Positions 52,252 through 60,327 of a DNA stretch of 62,210 bases are shown in pieces. Every line of letters begins with the position of its first letter. The first letter of the stretch is position 1. The DNA lies in assembly GCA_965646445.1 (NCBI GenBank), contig CBFFZW010000014.1, positions 1-62,210 on the forward strand, written 5' to 3'. The notes beneath the pieces are model-generated. The model was not told the DNA's origin. It searched no databases and saw only the letters and a list, made by a program, of their open reading frames with translations. Both the position numbers and the translations under genes were made by a program. This DNA comes from UBA11524 sp965646445. GTDB taxonomy: Bacteria; Bacillota; Clostridia; Christensenellales; Aristaeellaceae.

Positions 52252-53172
52252 TCAGGTATCGTCCCGGAAGACGTGCATGCAGATCCGCCCCAGCACAAAG
52301 GTGATGAGGAACAGCACCATGGCCACCGCCGAGGCGTAGCCCATGTTGAAGCGGGTGAAGGCGTAATCGTACAGGTGCGCCACAATGGTATGGGCGGCGT
52401 AGTTCGGGCTGGGCATGCCGGCCACCGCCGTCGCCACGTCGAACACCGCGAAGGCGCCCACGATGGCGTTGATGGCGCCGAAGAGCATCTGCGGCTTCAT
52501 CAGCGGGATGGTGATGAGGCGAAGCTCCTGCCACTTGTTCTTGATGCCGTCCACCCGTCCGGCCTCGTACATGGACGGGTCGATGTTCTGGAAGCCTGCC
52601 AGGAACGACAGGAAGCCGTTGCCCATGGACATCCACACCGAGATAATCATGATGACGGGCAGGACATAGTTAGCGTCCTTCGTCCACAGGATGGGCTCCA
52701 TGATGACGCCCATACGCAGGAGGATGTTGTTGATGTAGCCGTAGCGGTCGCCGGAGAAGAGAATCAGCCAGATGGTGGACATGGCCACGCCGCTGGTCAG
52801 GGAAGGGGCGTAGAACGCCAGGGAGAAGAACCCGCGGCCCCGCTTGACCAGGGTAATCAGCCAGGCCATGATGAAGGAGGCGAAGTACCCCAGGGGGCCG
52901 GTGACAACGGCCAGCAGGAGCGTGTTCTTCAGCGAGGTGAGGAACACATCGTCATCCAGTATCAGCTGCGCGTAGTTGTCCAGCCCCACGAAGCTGGGGG
53001 TCTGGATCATGTTGTAGTTGGTCAGGGAGTAGTACATCGCCACGGCGACGGGCACCAGGACGAAGATGGCAAACAGGATCAGGAAGGGCAGAAGGAACGC
53101 ATAGCCGACAGCGTTTTTGCGCAGCCACTGCTGGATGCCGCCCTTAGCCTCTTTCTGGCGGATGGCAATCAT
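52252..53172 (-). CDS. Sugar ABC permease (MalF type)
   Basis: A 306-residue permease beginning with LRKNAVGYAFLLPFLILFAI and with EAA loop SMYEAGRVDGIKNKWQELRLITIP. First permease of the operon, 15 bases after the large binding-protein gene, with SD AAAGGAGG. No nucleotide-binding subunit occurs anywhere in the locus, so a shared MsmK-like ATPase encoded elsewhere must energise it. Confidence 0.92.
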   Translation of the reverse strand: MIAIRQKEAKGGIQQWLRKNAVGYAFLLPFLILFAIFVLVPVAVAMYYSLTNYNMIQTPSFVGLDNYAQLILDDDVFLTSLKNTLLLAVVTGPLGYFASFIMAWLITLVKRGRGFFSLAFYAPSLTSGVAMSTIWLILFSGDRYGYINNILLRMGVIMEPILWTKDANYVLPVIMIISVWMSMGNGFLSFLAGFQNIDPSMYEAGRVDGIKNKWQELRLITIPLMKPQMLFGAINAIVGAFAVFDVATAVAGMPSPNYAAHTIVAHLYDYAFTRFNMGYASAVAMVLFLITFVLGRICMHVFRDDT

Positions 53173-53187
53173 GATGCTGTTCCTCCT

Positions 53188-56091
53188 TTACTCAAGGCCG
53201 AACTCGCGGCGCTTGTTGGTCAGTTCCTTGTTGATGTCCTTGACGGCCTTTTCCAGGGAGTCCCGGGCGTTTTCATTGTTGACGACCACGCGGTTCCAGG
53301 CGTTGATGATGTGCCGGCCCGTGAAGTAGCCGCCCGGAACGATGGGCTGCTCCTCGGCGCTGTCCATCTGCGCCCGGATGATCTGCGCGTGGCGCTGATC
53401 CCAGGGCAGGGCGTAGAAGGCGTCCACATTGGCGGTATTCCAGCGCGCGCCGGTGCCCAGGATGGCCTCCAGCTCGCGGCCGTAGCGGGTTTGGGTTTCC
53501 TCGCTCATCCACCACTTGAGGAACTCCCACGCCGCTTCCTTCTTGTCGGACTGGCTCAGAATGATGTTCGCGGTGGAAGCGGTGGTGCCCACGGTATGGC
53601 TTACGGTGCCGTCCGCCTGCAGGGTGCCGGGCACAGGGGCGATGCTCCACCGGCCGTACAATTCGGGTGCGCTGGTGAGCAGCTGCATATAGGTGGTGAA
53701 GTTGCCAATGCCGATGGGCATGGTGCCCGTGCGGATGCGGGTGAAGAAGTTGCTCTCGGCGTCGATGCCGTAGTTGGCATACATGTCCGTCCAGAACTTG
53801 AAGGCCTGGTAAGCCTGGGGGGTGTCCAACCCGGAGGAAACGCCGCCGTCGTTGTAATATCCGCCGCCCATCTGCAAAAGCAGCATGGTAAAGCCGCGCA
53901 GCGCGCCGGGAGAGTTGGAGGATACGGAGGTATCCACCGGCAGGGAGAAGGCCATGTTGTTCTCGTACAGCCGGGGCAGAATCTTCTGGTACAGATCGCT
54001 CCACGTCTCCGGCAGCGCCACGCCCAGCTCCTGCAGCACGTCCTGGCGGTAGATCATCACGGTGAAGTCCATGGTCTCCGGCAGGGCGAAGACGCCGCCG
54101 TTGTAGGAGAAGGGCACCAGGCTGGAGGGATAGAACTGGGAGGCGACCTCCTCAAAATCCTCAAACTGGCTTAAGTCCACCACGGCCTCGCGGAAGGCGA
54201 ACTCGCCGGGCAGGTTGTATTCCACGCTCAGGGCGACATCCGGCGCGGTGCCGGAGGTCACGGACAGCATGATGGTGTTGACCGAGCCGGTGGTCAGCTG
54301 GCCGGTGGGCAGCACATGCAGGTTGATGACGATGCCGGTCCTGGGGGTGAATTCCTCGTCGGCCATTTCCTTGAGGATCTCGCCCCACTCGGTACCCCGG
54401 CCGATCCACACATCCAGCACGGTGCGCTCCGTCTGCGCTTCGTCGTTCTCGTCCACAATCAGGCCGACGCTGTCGTAATCCTTATAGAAGGAAGCAATGA
54501 AGTTCTCCCCCGTGACCCCCAGGCGCTCCAGGAGGTTCGAGGTATCCACCCGCAACGCTCGCTCGGGGGAGGTCAGGACGATGTAGTCCACCGTCAGCGG
54601 GCACTTTTCAATGGAGGAAATGTAGGTGCCCAGGTTGGTCTGCGCGTTGTCCAGGTCAGACAGCGCCTTGGGAATGCGATCCACGTCCTCCGCGAAGAAA
54701 TTCAGCTGGTCGATGATCTGCCGGTAGTTGTTCTCCATGGAGGTGGTCTCGTTGGAAATGGAGGCCAGCAGATCGGCGCTTTCCGTCAGCCGCCCCGCCA
54801 GGTACGTCAGCTGCTCGTGCAGGCCCGGCATTGTGCGGTACAGGTCGTATTCGTAGTTGTAGTCGGGCTCCGTGCCGGTGATTTTCACAATCTCCCGCTG
54901 CATGGCGCCCAGATAGGCCGTGTCGGCCTCCGTGCGGGTCATGATCTCGCCGATGGGCCCCAACTTCACCGTGGCCGTCAGCGTGTGCCGCCCCGCCTCC
55001 AGGTAGAACTGGAAGGCCTCGCCGTCCGCGCCATGGAGGGTCTCGCCGTACCACTGGGCGTTGTAGGGGAAGGCGTACAGCCGCAGCTCCTCAAAGGGAA
55101 TCTCCCCGTCGATCATGATCTGCCGATAGGAGGGCATACCGGGATCCTGGGCCTGGGCCACCTTCATGTGGATGGTGTACAGGCCGGTTTCCGGGGCCTC
55201 GAATTCCCAGGTCACGGAGGCGTTGCCCAGCCGCCAGCGCCAGCCGCCCACCACGTTCAGCACGCGCTGCGCACCGGAGCGGGGCTCGGTCTTGGGGTCG
55301 GCGTCGCTCTCACGGCGGACGACATTCTCGCTGCGCCACAGGCTGTCCTCGCCCTGGAACTTCACCACCGCGTCCTCACTGACGGCAGTATAGCCGCGCT
55401 GAGCGTACATGGCCTTCATGTCCGCGTAGGAGGGGTAGGTCTTGGGACTGGCGAAGGCCAGCGTACCCAGCGTCAGCGGCTGATCCACATAGGTCAGGGC
55501 GATCTCATGGACGCCCTCGGTGAGGTAGAACAAAAGCGGATTGACATAGATGCCCTGGCCGTCCACCGCGCGAACCGTCTGCCAGAGGGAAATCTCCTTC
55601 TGCTTGGGCCACACCTCATCCCCGATGGAGTTCAGGCGCACATCCCCGTCTTCCACAAAGTAGCGGTACAGGCAGAGGTTGTTGGCCTCCTCGTAGGGCA
55701 CCGCGCCGTCGATGGTCAGGCGGCGCTGGATCTTGGCCTCGTTGCCGCCTTCGTTATAATAGGAAATTTCCAGCTCATACAGGCCGGTGGCCGGAACGTC
55801 AATCGTCCAGACAGCGGTGCCGTCGCCATCGCCCAGCACCAGCGCCTCCGTCGCGCCGGGCACCTGGCTCGACAGCGCGGCGTCGCCCGACAGCACAGCC
55901 TCCCCCGGCAGCAGCTCCACCCGCGTGCCCTCCGGCGCGTACGCAGAGTCCGCGTACATCTCCAGGGCCTTTTCGTAACCAACGGCCGTTTCACTGGTAA
56001 AGGCATAGTAATCCGACCAATCCTCCGCCATCGCGGGGAGCGTCAGACACAGCAAGGCCAGCACCAGGGCCAGCAGCGCGCTTCTTTTCAC
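53188..56091 (-). CDS. Giant multidomain extracellular solute-binding protein
   Basis: A 967-residue secreted protein, roughly twice a normal binding protein. Signal peptide (1-22, no lipobox); two beta-sandwich, carbohydrate-binding-like domains (about 30-215 and 245-400: VWTIDVPATGLYELEISYYNEGG and TWEFEAPETGLYTIHMKV are matching repeats); a helical segment (about 405-500); then a family-1 SBP domain (about 525-967) with WIGRGTEWGEILKEMADEEF, GTAPDVALSVEYNLPGEFA and TYMQLLTSAPELYGRWSIAPVPG. GTG 56091 follows SD AAAGGAGG. Heads the minus-strand transport operon. Confidence 0.85.
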   Translation of the reverse strand: MKRSALLALVLALLCLTLPAMAEDWSDYYAFTSETAVGYEKALEMYADSAYAPEGTRVELLPGEAVLSGDAALSSQVPGATEALVLGDGDGTAVWTIDVPATGLYELEISYYNEGGNEAKIQRRLTIDGAVPYEEANNLCLYRYFVEDGDVRLNSIGDEVWPKQKEISLWQTVRAVDGQGIYVNPLLFYLTEGVHEIALTYVDQPLTLGTLAFASPKTYPSYADMKAMYAQRGYTAVSEDAVVKFQGEDSLWRSENVVRRESDADPKTEPRSGAQRVLNVVGGWRWRLGNASVTWEFEAPETGLYTIHMKVAQAQDPGMPSYRQIMIDGEIPFEELRLYAFPYNAQWYGETLHGADGEAFQFYLEAGRHTLTATVKLGPIGEIMTRTEADTAYLGAMQREIVKITGTEPDYNYEYDLYRTMPGLHEQLTYLAGRLTESADLLASISNETTSMENNYRQIIDQLNFFAEDVDRIPKALSDLDNAQTNLGTYISSIEKCPLTVDYIVLTSPERALRVDTSNLLERLGVTGENFIASFYKDYDSVGLIVDENDEAQTERTVLDVWIGRGTEWGEILKEMADEEFTPRTGIVINLHVLPTGQLTTGSVNTIMLSVTSGTAPDVALSVEYNLPGEFAFREAVVDLSQFEDFEEVASQFYPSSLVPFSYNGGVFALPETMDFTVMIYRQDVLQELGVALPETWSDLYQKILPRLYENNMAFSLPVDTSVSSNSPGALRGFTMLLLQMGGGYYNDGGVSSGLDTPQAYQAFKFWTDMYANYGIDAESNFFTRIRTGTMPIGIGNFTTYMQLLTSAPELYGRWSIAPVPGTLQADGTVSHTVGTTASTANIILSQSDKKEAAWEFLKWWMSEETQTRYGRELEAILGTGARWNTANVDAFYALPWDQRHAQIIRAQMDSAEEQPIVPGGYFTGRHIINAWNRVVVNNENARDSLEKAVKDINKELTNKRREFGLE

Positions 56092-56403
56092 GCGGGCGCC
56101 TCCTTTGAACCGGGGGTATCCCCGAAGGGGGATTCCCGAATTTTTCTCATCGCCATTTGAGGGCGGCGAGCATCATGTTCCTGCTTATTGTCACACACGC
56201 AGACGCGGTTTTCAATCTTCAAAAACCTCGATTTGTGTCCAGGATGGTCTCCAATTTCCCTTTTGCCACATGATTGACCACCTGAAATATTGTAGATTGG
56301 GCCCTTTCCATATTCACTTTTTTATATTTTAGGTGAATATTGTGCAATATATGCCTTTGTGCTATAATATTCAGGTATCACCGAAGCAGAGGGGGCGGGC
56401 GCG
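56092..56403. promoter_or_regulatory. Divergent control region of the transport operon and AraC sensor
   Basis: A plus-strand promoter for the regulator: -35 TTGTGC (56340-56345), 17 bases, extended -10 TGCTATAAT with TATAAT at 56363-56368. A perfect inverted repeat ATATTCAC/GTGAATAT (56310-56317, 56333-56340) ends at the -35, and ACCTGAAATATT (56280-56291) pairs with AATATTCAGGT (56366-56376) across the promoter. These are likely regulator sites. No clear minus-strand promoter was identified, although one must exist for the transport operon. Confidence 0.55.
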
Positions 56404-58557
56404 TTGACCATGGGCCGGTCCAGAACCTATTATCAATATCTTCTGTCCTATGTGGCGCTGATGCTCACGGCCGTCATCGCCCTGGTCGCCTTTTCTCAGG
56501 CGTTTTTCATCGTACAGCTGCGGGAAAACCTGATGGACGCCCACCGCAGCCGCCTGCGTCAGACGGTGCAGCAGCTGGACAGCGAGCTTCAGCAAATCTA
56601 CACCATCGACTACCAGATTTCCAGCGTCAATGAAAATTTTCTTTCCTATTATCTGAGCGAGCCCAGCCCCATGCGCGACCTGCGCATCGTCAATGAGTTC
56701 AAGAATTTGCTGGCGCCCTCAACCTTCATCTCGGAAATGGCCCTGGTGGAGCAGAACGACGATTTTGTGTATACCTCCAAGGCGGTTTACGCCAAGCGGC
56801 TGTTCTTCGACAGCATTTTCTCCTTCGACGAATGGGTCGACCCCATCAGCGATCTATCGGGCTTCTCGGGCCGGATCGTCCGCCCGGCGGAAAGGGTCAA
56901 CGGATCGCAGCGATACATCACCTTCATCAACCTGCCGTCGGTGTTTTCCCGCCTTCAGCAGGCCGTGCAGCTGTATTTCGTGGAGGAAGGCCGCTTCCTG
57001 GCCCTGCTCTCCCCTGAAGACGCGCCCACCCAGCAGGGGGCCATTTGGGACGCCCAAGGCAACCTGATCGTCTCCACCCTGCCGCTGACGGCGCCCATCA
57101 CCGAGGATTGGTTCCGCTTGGACGGCGTGCGCTATCTGGTGCTCAGCGAGCAGTCCACCGTCATGGACTGGACTTACACCTTTATGCTCCCCGAGCGGGA
57201 ATACCTGGCCCCCATCCGCCGGGCTCAGATTGTGCTGATCGTCTTCCTGCTGTTCGTGCTGGGGCTGGGCTCACTGCTCATCCATTACGCCATGCAGGCG
57301 AATTACAAGCCCATTCAGGCGCTGACCCAGGCGCTGGGCGTCGCGCCCCAGGGGGACGAGCTGGAATCCCTGCGGGACGCGGTGAACGCTTTGACCCAGC
57401 GCAGCGGCGATCAGCCCTCGCAGCTGACCACCGTCCCTGACCGTCAGGCGCTGAAGGACGCGCTGCTTTTCCTGCTGCTAAAAGGCAAGTTTTCTTCCTT
57501 TGAGGACTTCAACAGCGAAGCCCGCGCTCTGGACATGACCTTTGACAAGCCCTGGTACCAGGTGCTGATGCTCCGCCACTTCGGCAAGGACGAGGAGGTT
57601 CCCCGCGCCACCCTGACCGCCGCACTGCAAGCCACGCTGGGGGACGGCTACATTTATTACTTCCGCGAGCTGTTCGAGCCCTCCATGATTGTGTGCCTGG
57701 TGGGCATGGAGGAGGGCGCGTCCGAGGAGCTGGCGGCTCGCTGTCAGCGGCTGCTGACGGTCTGCGCCCAGGAGCATGACGTTTCCTTCACCATCGGCAT
57801 GAGCGAGTGCTACCAGGACATCCGGCAGATGACCGCCGCCTGCTTCGAGGCAACCCAGGCCGTCCGCGAATACTTCATCCGGGGCCGCCATCAGCTGATC
57901 GCCTATCGGGAGCTGCGCCGCACCCTGGACAGCCAGGCCAATCCCCTGGCCGAGCTGCGCGACCTTTCCGGCCAGACCCCGCAGCAGCAAATGCAGACCG
58001 TCCGCCGCTTCATGGATGCCCTGATTGAGCAGAAGGTTCCTTCCCTGATGGCCAAGAGCTACTGCAACTTTGCCGTGCAGATGCTACTTTCCGCCGCCGC
58101 CACGCCCGTCAGTCTGGACGATCTTTTCACCATCAGCTACCTGCGCACGGCGGATGATTACCTGGCCTTCATGCTGCATATGCTGCGCCCGGAGCCCGAG
58201 CCTCCCGCCCAGGCCGCCGATGCCCAGCAACCGGCCGCCGAACTGCTGGAGCGCATTTACGCCTACATGGCGGACAACTACGACGACTGCAACTTCTCCA
58301 TCCAGGAGGCCGCCAACAAGCTGGAGCTTTCCAGCTCCTACCTGAGCCAGTATTTCAAGCAGCAAACCGGCGAGACCCTGACCAGCTACGTTGCCTCCCT
58401 GCGCATCCGCAAGGCGTGCTCCCTGCTGGAAACCACCACCATGCCCCTGCAGATGGTCTCCGAGTCCGTGGGCTATTACAACCAGAACAGCTTCATCCGC
58501 CGCTTCAAGCAGATCACCGGCGTGACACCGGGCGAGTACAGGAAAATACATCAGTAA
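56404..58557 (+). CDS. Membrane-bound AraC-family sensor-regulator
   Basis: A 717-residue one-component regulator: TM helix at about 13-37, an extracytoplasmic sensing domain (about 40-275), second TM (about 280-300, QIVLIVFLLFVLGLGSLLIHY), a cytoplasmic linker, and a C-terminal AraC DNA-binding domain (about 620-717: FSIQEAANKLELSSSYLSQYFKQ and GYYNQNSFIRRFKQITGVTPGEYRK). This layout is common next to sugar ABC operons in Firmicutes and senses extracellular or binding-protein-delivered sugar. TTG 56404 has SD AGAGGGGG at 8 bases; ATG 56410 is the alternative. Likely controls the divergent operon. Confidence 0.87.
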   Translation: MTMGRSRTYYQYLLSYVALMLTAVIALVAFSQAFFIVQLRENLMDAHRSRLRQTVQQLDSELQQIYTIDYQISSVNENFLSYYLSEPSPMRDLRIVNEFKNLLAPSTFISEMALVEQNDDFVYTSKAVYAKRLFFDSIFSFDEWVDPISDLSGFSGRIVRPAERVNGSQRYITFINLPSVFSRLQQAVQLYFVEEGRFLALLSPEDAPTQQGAIWDAQGNLIVSTLPLTAPITEDWFRLDGVRYLVLSEQSTVMDWTYTFMLPEREYLAPIRRAQIVLIVFLLFVLGLGSLLIHYAMQANYKPIQALTQALGVAPQGDELESLRDAVNALTQRSGDQPSQLTTVPDRQALKDALLFLLLKGKFSSFEDFNSEARALDMTFDKPWYQVLMLRHFGKDEEVPRATLTAALQATLGDGYIYYFRELFEPSMIVCLVGMEEGASEELAARCQRLLTVCAQEHDVSFTIGMSECYQDIRQMTAACFEATQAVREYFIRGRHQLIAYRELRRTLDSQANPLAELRDLSGQTPQQQMQTVRRFMDALIEQKVPSLMAKSYCNFAVQMLLSAAATPVSLDDLFTISYLRTADDYLAFMLHMLRPEPEPPAQAADAQQPAAELLERIYAYMADNYDDCNFSIQEAANKLELSSSYLSQYFKQQTGETLTSYVASLRIRKACSLLETTTMPLQMVSESVGYYNQNSFIRRFKQITGVTPGEYRKIHQ

Positions 58558-58569
58558 CGGGACAACGAA

Positions 58570-58625
58570 AAGGCCCTGGGCATCAAAGCGATGCTCAGGG
58601 CCTTGCAGGGTATCAAAAAAGTGGC
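58570..58625 (+). repeat. Direct repeat flanking repeat copy E, left
   Basis: Begins with an inverted repeat (AGGCCCTGGGCATC with GATGCTCAGGGCCT, 14-base arms with one bulged position) followed by TGCAGGGTATCAAAAAAGTG. Matches 58819-58875 nearly base for base. It can act as a terminator-like stem for the AraC gene ending at 58557. Confidence 0.75.
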
Positions 58626-58804
58626 TTACGCCACTTTTTTGAATTTTGCACGCCCTCACTGGTCGAACGGTAAACCGTTCTCCCGGCCGTTCGGTCGTGT
58701 AAGGAAGCTTTTTCTAACGAAAAAGCACGAAAGCCACCGCACATGTCGCTGGCTTTCGATCAATAGTCAGAGGGCCTGCGGGCCCTCCGACACCTCCCAG
58801 GGCT
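58613..58804 (-). repeat. Multi-hairpin intergenic repeat, copy E
   Basis: Minus orientation, all modules: GGAGGGCCCGCAGGCCCTCT, CGAAAGCCA/TGGCTTTCG, GCTTTTTC/GAAAAAGC, GAACGG/CCGTTC, the CCAGTGAGGGCGTGCAAAA linker and the terminal hairpin TCAAAAAAGTGGC/GCCACTTTTTTGA with loop GTAA. Stem bases differ from copies B and D but remain paired. Located between the convergent AraC and SCIFF-maturase genes. Confidence 0.87.
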
Positions 58805-58818
58805 TTGTTAATGGTCTG

Positions 58819-58875
58819 AGGCCCTGGAGCATCAACGCGATGCTCAGGGCCTTGCAGGGTGTCAAAAAAGTGGCT
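58819..58875 (+). repeat. Direct repeat flanking repeat copy E, right
   Basis: Second copy of the 58570-58625 sequence with a few changes; it ends in a decayed hairpin (AAAGTGG-CTCTA-CCACTTT) that abuts the stop codon of the maturase gene (58884) and can end its minus-strand transcription. Confidence 0.75.
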
Positions 58876-58883
58876 CTACCACT

Positions 58884-60248
58884 TTAGCGAGTCCGCTTCG
58901 CGGCGCGCTCCTTGGCGTAAATGGCCATGGCACACTCCAGGCGCTTGCGCTCCATCTGGCATTCCATGTCGTAGGGCTGCGAAATATCGCCATGGAAGGC
59001 CTCGGCATTGGCCGCGCAGCCACCGGAGCAGAAGAACCGCGCCCAGCAGTCCCGGCACTTCTCCTTGTGGAGCACGTCGTTCTTGGCGAACCGGGCCTGG
59101 ATGTCCCGGTCAAAGCTGCCGTCCAGCACGGAGCCCATGCGGTAGCCCTCCCGGCCCACAAACTGATGGCAGGGGTAGATGTCGCCGTCCGGCGTGACGG
59201 CCACATACTCGTTGCCCGCGCCGCAGCCGGTGAGCCGCTTGCGCAGGCAGGGCCCTCCCGCCAGATCCACATTGAAGTGGAAGAAGTTGAACCACTTGCC
59301 ATTGGCCCGCCGGTCCATGTAGATCTGGGCCAGGCGCTCGTATTCATCCCGGATGGCGGGGAGATCCTCCTCCTTCAGGGCGTATTCGCAGGAGGGATCG
59401 GTCACCACCGGCTCCACAGACAGCTGCTCAAAGCCCTCATCCGCCAGGAAAACCACGTCATTGGCGAAGTCCTTGTTGTACCCGGTGAAGGTGCCGCGAA
59501 TGTAGTACTCCTTGTCCCCCCGGCGGCGGGCGAACTCCTTGGCCTTCTCCGCGATGACGGCGTAGCTGCCCTTGCCGTTGACGGTGGGGCGCATGCGGTC
59601 ATGCACCTCCGGCCGACCGTCCATGGACAGCACGACGTTGCTCATTTCCTTGTTCAGGAAGTCCATGATCTCGTCGTTCATCAGCACGCAGTTGGTGGTG
59701 GTGGTGAACTTGAACTTCTTGTTCTTCTCCTTCTCGATGGAGCGGCCATATTCCACCAGGCGCTTGACGACGGGGAAATTCATCAGCGGTTCGCCGCCAA
59801 AGAAGTCCACCTCCAGGTTCACCCGATGGCCGGAATGCTCCACCAGCCAGTCCAGCGCGGCCTTGCCCACCTCGAAGGGCAGCAGCTTGCGCTCGCCCAT
59901 GCAGAAGTCGCCCGTGGCGGCAAAGCAGTATTTGCAGCGCAGGTTGCAGTCGTGGGCCGCGTGAAGGCACATGGCCTTCACCACGCCGGTCTCATGCACC
60001 TGCTGCACGTCGTCGTAGTTGTCAGGAGCGTTCAGCGCGCCGATCTCCTCCAGCTGACGCAGCTCCCCCATGACCTCCTCCAGGTCAGCCTCAGCGTAGC
60101 GATCCTTCAGCTGGGCCTTGATCTCCTCCGGGGTGTGATCGTTCCACAGGGTGAGCACATCGTAGGCCATATCGTCAATGGCGTGAACCGCGCCGCTGCC
60201 CACATCCAGCAGCATGGGCTGACCCACCGCCTTAAAAGTATGGATCAT
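58884..60248 (-). CDS. scfB: SCIFF peptide maturase (radical SAM/SPASM)
   Basis: A 454-residue radical-SAM enzyme. N-terminal about 90 residues form a peptide-recognition-like domain; the CX3CX2C cluster is C101, C105, C108 (CNLRCKYCFAATGDFCMG), GGEPLMNFP follows, and the C-terminal SPASM region carries CGAGNEYVAVTPDGDIYPCHQF and CRDCWARFFCSGGCAANAEA. This is the thioether-forming maturase of the SCIFF ranthipeptide encoded directly upstream. SD GAGGAGG 7 bases before ATG 60248 fixes the start. Confidence 0.93.
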   Translation of the reverse strand: MIHTFKAVGQPMLLDVGSGAVHAIDDMAYDVLTLWNDHTPEEIKAQLKDRYAEADLEEVMGELRQLEEIGALNAPDNYDDVQQVHETGVVKAMCLHAAHDCNLRCKYCFAATGDFCMGERKLLPFEVGKAALDWLVEHSGHRVNLEVDFFGGEPLMNFPVVKRLVEYGRSIEKEKNKKFKFTTTTNCVLMNDEIMDFLNKEMSNVVLSMDGRPEVHDRMRPTVNGKGSYAVIAEKAKEFARRRGDKEYYIRGTFTGYNKDFANDVVFLADEGFEQLSVEPVVTDPSCEYALKEEDLPAIRDEYERLAQIYMDRRANGKWFNFFHFNVDLAGGPCLRKRLTGCGAGNEYVAVTPDGDIYPCHQFVGREGYRMGSVLDGSFDRDIQARFAKNDVLHKEKCRDCWARFFCSGGCAANAEAFHGDISQPYDMECQMERKRLECAMAIYAKERAAKRTR

Positions 60249-60276
60249 TCGTATCTCCTCCTCATCGCCTGTCATG

Positions 60277-60305
60277 AAAAAAGGGCGGAGCATCCGCTCC
60301 CCCTC
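60277..60305 (-). terminator. Attenuating terminator between SCIFF peptide and maturase genes
   Basis: Minus strand: GGGAGC-GGAT-GCTCC-GCCC stem followed by six T, in the 79-base gap between scfA and scfB. It probably lets most transcripts stop after the precursor, giving more peptide than enzyme. Confidence 0.6.
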
Positions 60306-60327
60306 TTTTCCCGGAAAACCGGCGCGA

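Noticed and set aside
58570..58875. Two near-identical direct repeats, possible CRISPR-like array
   Set aside because: Only two units, the spacer is a member of a dispersed repeat family, and there are no cas genes.
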